Positions 1 through 6,211 of a stretch of DNA of 14,243 nucleotides are shown here, one piece after another. The notes under the pieces were generated by a model. That model saw only the letters and a list, made by a program, of their open reading frames with translations. It did no database searches and had not been told where the DNA came from. Position numbers and translations under genes: made by a program. The stretch comes from Methanobacterium sp. (lineage in GTDB: Archaea; Methanobacteriota; Methanobacteria; Methanobacteriales; Methanobacteriaceae): positions 1-14,243 of the forward strand of contig WASR01000351.1 of NCBI GenBank assembly GCA_009712615.1, written 5' to 3'. Each line of letters begins with the position of its first letter. Positions within the stretch are counted from its first letter, which is position 1.

Positions 1-220
1 ATTATGAATTAAGAATTTATTTTTGTCCATACGTTCCATTAATTACATAAATGGTTGGAACATATGAACCCCAATTTTTGTCAAGGGAATGTATTTGATC
101 AGATGGAAATCGTATCTTAACCATTACTATCCCTGAGACTTTCATCTAAACTGTATTTTAACCCTAAATTAAAATACTGTGGTTGTCAAAAATAGAATTC
201 AATATGGGGAATGATTAAAA
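1..220. other. Left-edge non-coding stretch upstream of the DUF167 gene
   Basis: No gene can be supported here. All forward frames are closed quickly. A 13-codon minus-strand frame (ATG at 39-37) runs off the left edge but has no Shine-Dalgarno sequence. An imperfect inverted repeat (GTTCCA at 33-38, TGGAAC at 56-61) may belong to the 3' end of a gene outside the window. The last 70 bases hold the likely promoter of the gene at 221. Confidence 0.5.
153..177 (+). promoter_or_regulatory. Inverted repeat containing a TATA-like box before the DUF167 gene
   Basis: GTATTTTAA (153-161) and TTAAAATAC (169-177) form a perfect 9-bp inverted repeat with a 7-base spacer. The right arm is a TATA-like sequence. 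A transcript start about 25 bases downstream (near 197) would leave a leader of roughly 24 bases that includes GGGGA at 207-210. The arrangement fits a promoter, possibly with an overlapping operator. Both roles are inferred. Confidence 0.35.
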
Positions 221-514
221 ATGGAAGCCATGACAACAACCACCGATGGAGTACTGCTAAACATTGAAGTGGGTACAAAATCTGACAACTTCAGGATCAC
301 GGGCTACAACAGCTGGAGAAAATCATTTGAAATTAAAATCAAAGCAGTTCCTCAGAAGGGTAAAGCAAACAAGGAAATTATTCTGGAGTTCACAAAGCTC
401 ACTAACAAGAGGGTTGAAATTATTTCGGGACATAAAAGCCACCGTAAAACACTCAAGATCTACGATATCAACGAGGATGATCTTCTAAAATTAATAGAAC
501 AAGAAATAAAATAA
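221..514 (+). CDS. DUF167 / YggU-like (UPF0235) small protein
   Basis: This 97-residue protein matches the DUF167 (YggU/UPF0235) family in length and in two family hallmarks. One is the VPQKGKAN segment at residues 43-50, like the family pattern P-x-x-G-K-A-N. The other is SGHKSHRK at 69-76, like the G-x-x-S-R-x-K segment near the C-terminus. The family is a small alpha/beta fold, widespread in bacteria and archaea, with no established biochemical role. The ATG at 221 is preceded by GGGGA at 207-210 at suitable spacing. A second ATG at 230 is possible, but its spacing to that site is too long. The gene stands alone and converges on the sugar dehydratase gene, with only 30 bases between the two stop codons. 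Confidence 0.85.
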   Translation: MEAMTTTTDGVLLNIEVGTKSDNFRITGYNSWRKSFEIKIKAVPQKGKANKEIILEFTKLTNKRVEIISGHKSHRKTLKIYDINEDDLLKLIEQEIK

Positions 515-560
515 AAAAAATAATTAGAAAATTTTCAGGCTATTTTAATCCCTGAAAATT
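505..560 (-). terminator. Hairpin plus U-tract at the 3' end of the dehydratase gene
   Basis: AATTTTCAGG (530-539) and CCTGAAAATT (551-560) form a perfect 10-bp stem with an 11-base loop. The right arm lies in the last codons of the minus-strand dehydratase gene. On the minus strand the hairpin is followed by an eight-T run (513-520) and further T-rich sequence, which fits a transcription terminator. The hairpin could also end plus-strand transcripts from the DUF167 gene, but that side lacks a T-run. Confidence 0.6.
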
Positions 561-1483
561 GAAATATTAGATTTGTACCAGTCAATGGTTGCCTTTATCG
601 CATCTTCGAATTTGACTTCAGGTTCCCATCCCAACTTTTTAATTTTGGTGGAATCCAGGGAATATCTCCTGTCATGACCAAGCCGGTCTTCAACAAAGGT
701 GATGAGATCCTCTGATTTTCCAAGGTTTTCAAGGATTAACTTGGTGATTTCAAGGTTGTTCTTTTCATTTCCTCCACCAATGTTGTAAACTTCTCCTAAT
801 TTTCCCTTCATGAGTGCAGTGTAAACTCCTCTACAGTTATCAGGAGCATATATCCAATCCCTCACATTTTTTCCATCACCATAAACAGGTAGCTGTTTAT
901 CCTGCATTGCATTTAGAATGAAAAGCGGTATCAATTTCTCTGGGAACTGATAAGGTCCAAAATTGTTACTGCTCCTGGTGATTAGTACTGGGGCACCGTA
1001 GGTCTTGTAATATGCACTCACAAGCACATCCGCACCGGCTTTACTTGCAGAATATGGGCTTGATGGGTCAATATTACTGAGTTCTGTAAATGAACCGTTT
1101 TCAATACTTCCATAAACTTCATCTGTAGATATCTGTAGGTACCTTTCAACATCGTACTTTCGAACATTTTCTAGCAGATTGTAGGTTCCAATAACATCGG
1201 TCTTAACAAAAACCCCTGGATCCTCGATGGACCTGTCAACATGGGTTTCTGCAGCGAAATTCACAACATAGTCACAGTCCTTCATGACATTTTTAACTGC
1301 TTCTGCGTCTCCAATATCTCCCTTAACAAATTCAATCTTATCTTTCACATCATCAAGATATTTAGGATTAGCTGCGTAGGTTAATTTATCGAAAACAACC
1401 AGATCATGATCATATTTTTCAACCATCTGATGCACGAAGTTACAGCCTATAAAACCTGCACCACCAGTAATAAGCATTTTCAT
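545..1483 (-). CDS. rfbB: RmlB-type NDP-glucose 4,6-dehydratase (dTDP-glucose 4,6-dehydratase)
   Basis: This 312-residue protein belongs to the extended short-chain dehydrogenase/reductase family. RmlB enzymes use bound NAD+ to convert dTDP-glucose to dTDP-4-keto-6-deoxyglucose, the second step towards dTDP-rhamnose. Visible motifs are the nucleotide-binding GGAGFIG at 7-13, the catalytic T120-D121-E122 triad of the subfamily, the Y144-x-x-x-K148 pair in YSASKAG, the RSSNNFGPYQ substrate loop near 170-179, and RLGHDRRY at 267-274. The frame stays open upstream to 1555. I chose ATG 1483 because GGTGA (1495-1491) precedes it at good spacing and the Rossmann fold starts immediately. The gene diverges from galU. 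No rmlA, rmlC or rmlD is in the window, so a UDP-sugar substrate cannot be excluded. Confidence 0.9.
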   Translation of the reverse strand: MKMLITGGAGFIGCNFVHQMVEKYDHDLVVFDKLTYAANPKYLDDVKDKIEFVKGDIGDAEAVKNVMKDCDYVVNFAAETHVDRSIEDPGVFVKTDVIGTYNLLENVRKYDVERYLQISTDEVYGSIENGSFTELSNIDPSSPYSASKAGADVLVSAYYKTYGAPVLITRSSNNFGPYQFPEKLIPLFILNAMQDKQLPVYGDGKNVRDWIYAPDNCRGVYTALMKGKLGEVYNIGGGNEKNNLEITKLILENLGKSEDLITFVEDRLGHDRRYSLDSTKIKKLGWEPEVKFEDAIKATIDWYKSNISIFRD

Positions 1484-1490
1484 ATTTTTT

Positions 1491-1495
1491 TCACC
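1491..1495 (-). promoter_or_regulatory. Shine-Dalgarno site that fixes the dehydratase start
   Basis: On the minus strand GGTGA lies 7 bases before ATG 1483, so the upstream in-frame extension to 1555 is probably not translated. Confidence 0.7.
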
Positions 1496-1528
1496 ATCTA
1501 AATTTTTATAAATAACATTATGATTTGA

Positions 1529-1541
1529 AACTATATTAAAC
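1529..1541 (-). promoter_or_regulatory. Candidate TATA box for the dehydratase gene
   Basis: On the minus strand this reads as an AT-rich TTTAATATAG-like box. A transcript start about 25 bases downstream (near 1506) would give a short leader of about 23 bases that contains the GGTGA site. A second AT-rich element at 1504-1511 is too close to the start codon to serve. Confidence 0.4.
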
Positions 1542-1608
1542 TTAATTTTTAACAAAAAAATTGCAAATTTACTAAAATTGATGTATAGAATTTTGGATTT
1601 CTCAAAAA

Positions 1609-1618
1609 TTTTATATAC
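1609..1618 (+). promoter_or_regulatory. Strong TATA box in the galU / dehydratase intergenic region
   Basis: The sequence TTTTATATAC preceded by an A-run is the best archaeal TATA/BRE match in the window. On the plus strand it would start transcription near 1640, giving galU a leader of about 107 bases. Its complement, TATATAAAA, is also a good TATA box, so it could in principle fire towards the dehydratase gene as well. A weaker box near 1694-1703 would give galU a leader of about 25 bases. Confidence 0.5.
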
Positions 1619-1734
1619 TCCATTCCTATTAAACCATTACTATTGAGTAACTAATTTAAAATGCTGTTAAAGGCAGATTAAATTTGTTATTGAATTTATT
1701 AAGTTTTTTAAGTGTAATTGATCATAATAATTGT

Positions 1735-1740
1735 GGTGAT
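1735..1740 (+). promoter_or_regulatory. Shine-Dalgarno site that fixes the galU start
   Basis: GGTGAT at 1735-1740 is a full match to the 16S anti-SD core and lies 6 bases before ATG 1747. It rules in favour of ATG 1747 over the in-frame TTG at 1684. Confidence 0.75.
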
Positions 1741-1746
1741 TTAAAA

Positions 1747-2592
1747 ATGAAAGCGGTTATACCTGCTGCAGGTTTGGGTACAAGATTTTTACCTGCCACC
1801 AAAGCGCAGCCAAAGGAAATGTTACCTGTATTCAATAAACCAACCATCCAATATGTGGTTGAAGAAGCAGTAGCATCTGGAATTGACGACATTCTCATAA
1901 TAACAGGTAAAGGTAAAAGATCAATTGAAGATCATTTTGATAAATCATTCGAGTTGGAATATTTCCTTAAAAATTGTGGCAAAACAGAAAGACTCCATGA
2001 AATAGAGTCCATATCAGAAATGGCTGACATTTATTATGTTAGGCAGAAGAAACAAGAAGGACTTGGCGATGCAATAAGATGTGCCAAGAAACATGTTGAT
2101 GGTGATGCATTTGCAGTTCTTTTGGGTGACACCATAGCCCGGTCTAAGGTACCCTGTACAAAACAGTTATTAGACATATATAACAAGTACAAAGCATCAA
2201 CCATTGCCATTGAAAAGGTTCCAGACGAAAAGGTTGAAAGATATGGTATTATTGGTGGTAAACAGATATCTGAAAATCTTTACGACGTTCAGAAACTTGT
2301 AGAAAAACCCAAACTCGAGGAAGCACCATCCAACCTAGCAATCACAGGAAGATACGTTTTTGCACCGGAGATATTTGATCATCTAGAAAACATAGACCCT
2401 GGTTTTGGTGGAGAGATCCAGTTAACAGATGCAATGAAATCTTTAGACAAGATTTATGGCCACATATACGATGGAAAAATCTACGATATTGGAAACACAG
2501 TAGAATGGCTTAAAAGTTCTGTCGAAATAGCACTAAAAGATCCAGAAGTAGGGGATGATCTGAGATCATACCTGACGGGAATCATCAAATAA
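1747..2592 (+). CDS. galU: UTP--glucose-1-phosphate uridylyltransferase
   Basis: This 281-residue sugar nucleotidyltransferase makes UDP-glucose and pyrophosphate from UTP and glucose-1-phosphate. The N-terminal signature with GLGTRFLPATKAQPKEMLP at about residues 9-27 is the nucleotide-binding and catalytic loop of GalU. The block around VEKP, SNLAITGRYV and GGEIQLTDAM follows bacterial GalU almost word for word and separates it from RmlA thymidylyltransferases. The LLGD motif supplies the expected metal-binding aspartate. The start at 1747 follows a GGTGAT site, and the protein then begins with the expected KAVIPAAG strand. UDP-glucose made here is the substrate of the GalE encoded convergently downstream. 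The divergent dehydratase suggests joint service to glycan synthesis. Confidence 0.93.
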   Translation: MKAVIPAAGLGTRFLPATKAQPKEMLPVFNKPTIQYVVEEAVASGIDDILIITGKGKRSIEDHFDKSFELEYFLKNCGKTERLHEIESISEMADIYYVRQKKQEGLGDAIRCAKKHVDGDAFAVLLGDTIARSKVPCTKQLLDIYNKYKASTIAIEKVPDEKVERYGIIGGKQISENLYDVQKLVEKPKLEEAPSNLAITGRYVFAPEIFDHLENIDPGFGGEIQLTDAMKSLDKIYGHIYDGKIYDIGNTVEWLKSSVEIALKDPEVGDDLRSYLTGIIK

Positions 2593-2655
2593 TTGTTACG
2601 AACGAAACCATTAATCAAAATTCAGATAAATGGGATTAAACCCAATAAAAACAGG

Positions 2656-2685
2656 TTTTTTACGGGTTTTTACAAACATTTTTTT
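2656..2685 (+). terminator. Triple oligo-T tract after galU
   Basis: Runs of six (2656-2661), five (2667-2671) and seven (2679-2685) T residues follow the galU stop by 64-93 bases. Stacked T-tracts without a strong hairpin are the usual archaeal intrinsic terminator. Confidence 0.6.
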
Positions 2686-2694
2686 AGGGTAAAT

Positions 2695-2701
2695 AAAAAA
2701 A
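2695..2701 (-). terminator. Oligo-T tract after galE
   Basis: On the minus strand a seven-T run starts 16 bases past the galE stop codon and is followed by more T-rich sequence. It pairs back to back with the galU tracts on the other strand. Confidence 0.45.
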
Positions 2702-2716
2702 GAAAGAAATATTTGT

Positions 2717-3694
2717 TTACTTTAAATCATTATTTTTTTTATGCCAGTTCCATGCTGTTTCTATTATCACTGTAATATTGTTATATTTGGGTTTCCAGTT
2801 TAGCACGCTTTTTATCTTATCAGAACTTCCAACAAGAACTGGAGGATCTCCCGGTCTCCTATCAGATTCGACAGCCACAATTTCCCTTCCAGTAACTTGG
2901 CGGGCTTTTTCTATAACTTCCTGGACAGAAAATCCACTCCCATTACCTAAATTGAAATAATCACTTTTACCACCATTTTCAAGATATTTTAAAGCTTTTA
3001 AATGTGCATCAGCAAGGTCTGTAACATGGATATAATCCCTTATACAGGTACCATCTTCAGTCTCATAATCTGTTCCAAATATTTGGATGTTGTCCCTTTT
3101 ACCAATCGCAGCATCTAATATGAGTGGTATTAAATGAGTTTCTGGATTGTGATTTTCCCCAACTTCAGCATCTGGATCTGCACCTGCAGCATTGAAGTAT
3201 CTCAAAGAAACGTATTTTAAATTATATGCACTGCTGTAATCTTCAAGAACAGTTTCAACCATTAATTTTCCCCTTCCATATGGATTTATTGGATTTTGGG
3301 GATGGTTTTCTGTGATTGGAATTTCAACAGGATTTCCATAGGTTGCACAGGTAGATGAGAACACCAGCCTTTTCACATCAAATTCCAGCATGACCTGAAG
3401 CAGGTTTAAGGTGTTTAAAACATTGTTCCTGTAATACTTCTGGGGATCCACAACAGACTCACCAACATAGGCAAATGCCGCAAAATGCATGACAGCATCT
3501 ATTGGATACTTTCTAAACACTGCCCTTATGGACTCAATATCTCCCAGATCTCCCCTTTCAAAGTGACCCCACTTAACAAAATCTTCATGACCATAACTTA
3601 GATTATCAAAAATAACTGTTTCGTAGCCGTTTTCTGATAGCATTTTATTTATGTGGGATCCAATGTAACCCGCCCCACCTACTATGAGTATCAT
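2717..3694 (-). CDS. galE: UDP-glucose 4-epimerase
   Basis: This 325-residue extended short-chain dehydrogenase interconverts UDP-glucose and UDP-galactose through a 4-keto intermediate with tightly bound NAD+. Motifs are GGAGYIGSH at 6-14, FDNLSYGH at 29-36 (typical of GalE), the catalytic SST/C segment at 113-116, Y139-x-x-x-K143, and SLRYFNAAGADPDAEVGE, a GalE hallmark. The C-terminal LGNGSGFSVQEVI and RRPGDPP blocks are also standard GalE. Length is normal. ATG 3694 starts directly at the Rossmann strand, with only a weak ribosome site (TAGATC) before it. The gene converges on galU, whose product it would use. Confidence 0.93.
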   Translation of the reverse strand: MILIVGGAGYIGSHINKMLSENGYETVIFDNLSYGHEDFVKWGHFERGDLGDIESIRAVFRKYPIDAVMHFAAFAYVGESVVDPQKYYRNNVLNTLNLLQVMLEFDVKRLVFSSTCATYGNPVEIPITENHPQNPINPYGRGKLMVETVLEDYSSAYNLKYVSLRYFNAAGADPDAEVGENHNPETHLIPLILDAAIGKRDNIQIFGTDYETEDGTCIRDYIHVTDLADAHLKALKYLENGGKSDYFNLGNGSGFSVQEVIEKARQVTGREIVAVESDRRPGDPPVLVGSSDKIKSVLNWKPKYNNITVIIETAWNWHKKNNDLK

Positions 3695-3761
3695 GATCTA
3701 AACATATTTGGCTTAACATAAAAAAAAGTTTCCAAATCCATAATATGTTCTCATTCTGTAC

Positions 3762-3772
3762 TTTAAAATATT
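3762..3772 (-). promoter_or_regulatory. Candidate TATA box for galE
   Basis: On the minus strand an A-run followed by ATATTTTAAA lies about 70 bases before the galE start. It would give a leader of roughly 45 bases. The assignment rests on position and AT-richness only. Confidence 0.3.
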
Positions 3773-3860
3773 TTTTTTGACCATGGTTTTCAGATGCAAA
3801 TAAATGCTTGCTTTGTTTCGTTTTAAGGTTTAATTTCCCTAAAACTAAGGATTTAACAAT

Positions 3861-3868
3861 TTTTATAA
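3861..3868 (+). promoter_or_regulatory. TATA box for the cysteine-rich protein gene
   Basis: TTTTATAA sits about 46 bases before ATG 3911. A transcript start near 3890 would leave a leader of about 20 bases with AGGTGG (3895-3900) as ribosome site. A second AT-rich run at 3881-3889 is too close to the start. Confidence 0.5.
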
Positions 3869-3910
3869 GATTCCATGAACATATATAATGATTAAGGTGG
3901 GATCAAAAAA

Positions 3911-4225
3911 ATGGGAAAAGTAGAGTTAAACCGAGAAAATATCAACAAATGCCTGTGCGCAACATGTCCTGTACAGGTTGATAGTAAATGTTCCAAGGAT
4001 AAACTTGAACTGTTGAATCAGAAGTTAGAGAAGGAGGGTGATGTTAGGAGTATATTTAAAAATGAAGAATTACCCCTTGTTTACTGTGCCTTTGGAGTGG
4101 CAGATTGTGACGATCTCTCCAGCATGGAACTTTGCAAATGTACCCAATGTCCTGTTTGGTTGGAAAACAACTTGGCAAACAACGAACCTATCGAGTACTT
4201 CTGTGTGGAGGGAGTGCCAAAGTGA
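3911..4225 (+). CDS. Small cysteine-rich protein, DUF2769-like
   Basis: This 104-residue soluble protein has ten cysteines (14, 16, 19, 27, 59, 66, 75, 77, 80, 98). Two copies of a C-x-C-x-x-C-P-V motif (14-21 and 75-82) resemble the DUF2769 family of methanogens and related archaea, which has no known function. The cysteine spacing could bind iron-sulfur clusters or zinc; this is inference from the pattern. There is no signal peptide and no membrane segment. It has its own TATA box and an AGGTGG ribosome site, and it stands alone between galE and the winged-helix gene. Nothing in the context assigns a pathway. Confidence 0.8.
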   Translation: MGKVELNRENINKCLCATCPVQVDSKCSKDKLELLNQKLEKEGDVRSIFKNEELPLVYCAFGVADCDDLSSMELCKCTQCPVWLENNLANNEPIEYFCVEGVPK

Positions 4226-4240
4226 AACTTTAAAAGTTTC
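4224..4240 (+). repeat. Perfect inverted repeat overlapping the stop codon of the cysteine-rich gene
   Basis: GAAACTTT-A-AAAGTTTC is an 8-bp perfect inverted repeat around one base. It starts inside the TGA stop at 4223-4225. It could form a short 3'-end hairpin, but no T-run follows, so a termination role is uncertain. Confidence 0.5.
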
Positions 4241-4470
4241 ATAAGAATTATTTCCTAAATATTTTAGTCATGATACAACATCCATAAAATGGAAGTTAAC
4301 TTACTGCAACTTGAAACCAATCAATGGAACGATGTTATATGCATACCTTAAACCAATCTAATCAATCTTCCCACAGATAAACAGCCATCTTAATTGAACC
4401 ATACACACATAATTTCTTATCATCAACTGTTACATGTGTGGGCATAAAATTCAAATCTAAAAGAGATAAA
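4241..4470. other. Convergent intergenic region, no gene seen
   Basis: This region lies between the 3' ends of the cysteine-rich gene and the winged-helix gene. I see no gene in it. It holds a distant inverted repeat, CACACAT (4404-4410) and ATGTGTG (4434-4440), which could be a weak 3' hairpin. The minus-strand octamer TGTGTATG (4407-4400) also occurs in the palindrome at 4942-4955 on the other side of the winged-helix gene. Confidence 0.4.
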
Positions 4471-4935
4471 TTAAGAGTTTAATTTGTAGTAATCTCCATC
4501 TGGAAGTTGTATCTTGCTAATGAGTCCTTTATTTTCAAGTGAAGCTATAATGTTGTAAGTTTTTAGACTGGTGAGTCTGAGTTCTCCATAGAGCATCTGT
4601 CCCTCAAGCAATGTTTTGGATATCTTACCATCATCTCCAGCAAAAGTCTTTAAGATTTCAAAAGCCTTTTCTTCGGTCTGATTCAGTTCTTCATTGGCCA
4701 CTTCTTCCTTAGAATCCCATACATTAACATTTCCTGTTTCAAGGAGTTTTACTGTGTTGTTGCTGTAATCTATGATAGATTTACTGTCTAAATGGTTTAA
4801 AATATCTTTTAAATCAACTTCAGACATATCCAAATCTAATTTAAGTATTCTGTAGGGCACTCCTTCCTTGTACTCATTTTGAAAGTACTTAACTTGATTA
4901 AGGACCCTGTTTTCTTTTTTAGTTATGTGGAGCAT
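4471..4935 (-). CDS. Unrecognised protein with two predicted winged-helix domains
   Basis: I do not recognise the family of this 154-residue protein. It reads as two winged-helix-like units joined by an acidic linker (about 68-87). Unit one spans about 5-66, with a probable recognition helix at 38-51 and a wing at 53-66 (IIDYSNNTVKLLE). Unit two spans about 88-154, with a recognition helix at about 120-136 followed by NKGLI and a GDYYKL wing strand. No transmembrane segment is seen. ATG 4935 has no Shine-Dalgarno site, but a TATA-like box is centred about 27 bases upstream, so the message may be leaderless. It diverges from the nurA operon across 125 bases, which makes it a candidate regulator of that operon or of itself. 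Confidence 0.7.
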   Translation of the reverse strand: MLHITKKENRVLNQVKYFQNEYKEGVPYRILKLDLDMSEVDLKDILNHLDSKSIIDYSNNTVKLLETGNVNVWDSKEEVANEELNQTEEKAFEILKTFAGDDGKISKTLLEGQMLYGELRLTSLKTYNIIASLENKGLISKIQLPDGDYYKLNS

Positions 4936-4941
4936 GTAAAA

Positions 4942-4955
4942 TGTGTATGTACACA
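4942..4955. promoter_or_regulatory. Perfect palindrome, candidate operator of the winged-helix gene
   Basis: TGTGTA-TG-TACACA is a perfect 6+2+6 palindrome. It lies 7 bases before the winged-helix start codon, between that codon and its TATA-like box. If the message is leaderless, the site covers about -7 to -20, a classic position for an archaeal repressor site. The operator role is inferred. Confidence 0.45.
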
Positions 4956-4956
4956 G

Positions 4957-4968
4957 AATAAATTAAAC
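4957..4968 (-). promoter_or_regulatory. Candidate TATA box for the winged-helix gene
   Basis: On the minus strand this reads GTTTAATTTATT. Its centre is about 27 bases from ATG 4935, the spacing expected for a leaderless transcript, which agrees with the missing ribosome site. Confidence 0.4.
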
Positions 4969-5015
4969 ATTTCCTATGATGTCTGTCAAAAAAAATTGGA
5001 ATTAAATAATTGAAT

Positions 5016-5025
5016 GTATAATATT
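5016..5025 (+). promoter_or_regulatory. TATA box of the nurA-herA-mre11-rad50 operon
   Basis: GTATAATATT is centred about 40 bases before ATG 5061. A transcript start near 5045 leaves a leader of 15-20 bases. AAGGAAGGT at 5046-5054 is the probable ribosome site. Confidence 0.45.
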
Positions 5026-5060
5026 AAAATGATCAAGACCATGTTAAGGAAGGTTTAGAA

Positions 5061-6143
5061 ATGTTAGATTCACTCTATCAAAGGGCACTACTAAAGAGGG
5101 ATGAAATAAACCAGAAGATCAGTGATGATTTTATGGATGCAGATGTGGATCCATCCCAAGAATGGATTCCACACAAAATAGAAGAGGACGATGGAAACTG
5201 TTCCATAGCTGCAGGTGATGGGAGTATCAACAAAAAAAATTTCATGGGATTCATATTCTACGCCATCGATGCTGAATGTTTGGTATTCAATGATAATCTT
5301 GTGAAAATAGGAAGCTCGGAAATTGACATCATACCACACCATGACTTTGTTGAAGACAGATTAAGAAATTACATGGGAATATTTGAGGTTAAAAATGCAC
5401 TTCGAGCACTGAATGAACATAAAATTGAATATCTGCTGTTCGATGGTTCAATTATGGGAAACCTGATAAGACCAATCCCCATGGAAAAAAGGCTTAAAAC
5501 AGAGATTAAAGATAAAATAAAGAAGAAATACGTGCCCAAATTGGTAGATGCCTTGGATTTGGACCTTAAAAATTCAGAGGTAGGAATAACCTCCTCACAA
5601 TTTTCTGAGAAGATGGAAGAGTTTGAAGATCCTGTAAATGCAATGATATACCTCGAAAGTATTGAAAACCTGCTTGTGATAAAAAAACTACTGGAAAATG
5701 AAAGATCTGTGATGGGAATTTCTAAAACATCCACCAACAGAGAATATTTTGATTATAAAATTCCGGATATGGCAATATTTGACAGGTACAGTAGAGAAGA
5801 AGGATTCACCAAACCCAAAAACCTCAGAATATTTGGTGATGATTTTAAACGTGAAGAGTTTCCAGTAGCCAACGATTTTTTCAAGGGATTAACCTTCACA
5901 ATATTTTACGTGCGACTCGAGAACCACAAGAACATATTGAAGTTTGAACTGCCATACGAAGTAAAGGAAACTGAAGTGGATCAAATTAAAAAAATATTGG
6001 GAACAATTAAAAATCACAGTGCGGAAGGCTATCCGTTATTACTAAAAAAAGCACATAACGATGTTGTTATAAAGCGGAAAGACCTTGAAAATCTTTCAAA
6101 GATTATAGGATTCATGGAAAAAAGTGGGAGAGAGATGTTATGA
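5061..6143 (+). CDS. nurA: NurA 5'-3' nuclease
   Basis: This 360-residue protein is the nuclease partner of HerA in archaeal double-strand-break end resection. NurA has an RNase H-like core and needs Mn2+. Visible motifs are AAGDGS with D53 (first catalytic aspartate), LLFDGSIMG with D128 (second acidic motif), the GISKTS segment at about 219-224, and the C-terminal YP-x6-AHND block (324-333) with H332. These match the conserved NurA motifs in order. It is first in the operon, with its own TATA box and an AAGGAAGGT site. Its stop overlaps the ATG at 6140 in an ATGA arrangement, which normally couples translation to the next gene. That next frame is interrupted here (see 6140-6211). Confidence 0.9.
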   Translation: MLDSLYQRALLKRDEINQKISDDFMDADVDPSQEWIPHKIEEDDGNCSIAAGDGSINKKNFMGFIFYAIDAECLVFNDNLVKIGSSEIDIIPHHDFVEDRLRNYMGIFEVKNALRALNEHKIEYLLFDGSIMGNLIRPIPMEKRLKTEIKDKIKKKYVPKLVDALDLDLKNSEVGITSSQFSEKMEEFEDPVNAMIYLESIENLLVIKKLLENERSVMGISKTSTNREYFDYKIPDMAIFDRYSREEGFTKPKNLRIFGDDFKREEFPVANDFFKGLTFTIFYVRLENHKNILKFELPYEVKETEVDQIKKILGTIKNHSAEGYPLLLKKAHNDVVIKRKDLENLSKIIGFMEKSGREML

Positions 6144-6211
6144 CTGGACAAGTAATTGGAAGGTGTGTGGGTGAAACATAACTGGTTGATGTCAGATTTA
6201 TATCCAAGTAA
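6140..6211 (+). pseudogene. Interrupted 5' segment of herA with two in-frame TAA codons
   Basis: The frame from ATG 6140 (in the ATGA overlap with the nurA stop) reads MTGQVIGRCVGET, then TAA (6179-6181), then LVDVRFISK, then TAA (6209-6211), and continues in the same frame into HerA at ATG 6212. Both short pieces look like the first strands of the HerA HAS barrel (V-I-G-x-C-V-G-E-T and F-I-S-K before M-P-x-x-G-E-Y-V). The frame is intact on both sides, so these are substitutions and not a frameshift. Single changes such as TCA to TAA and AAA or GAA to TAA would explain them. Nonsense decay of the N-terminus, stop-codon readthrough and sequence error all remain open. Confidence 0.75.

Noticed and set aside
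1..39. Minus-strand frame starting at ATG 39 and running off the left edge (13 codons visible)
   Set aside because: No ribosome site, no TATA box at the right distance and too short to recognise.
1484..1555. Upstream in-frame extension of the dehydratase to 1555
   Set aside because: The extra 24 residues are not part of the fold, and GGTGA fixes the start at 1483.
1684..1746. TTG start for galU at 1684
   Set aside because: GGTGAT directly precedes ATG 1747, and the conserved protein starts there.
2593..2775. Short plus-strand frame after galU
   Set aside because: It covers the T-tract terminators and the galE 3' end, is of low complexity and has no start signal.
4289..4351. 20-codon frame in the convergent intergenic region
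   Set aside because: No ribosome site and no recognisable sequence.
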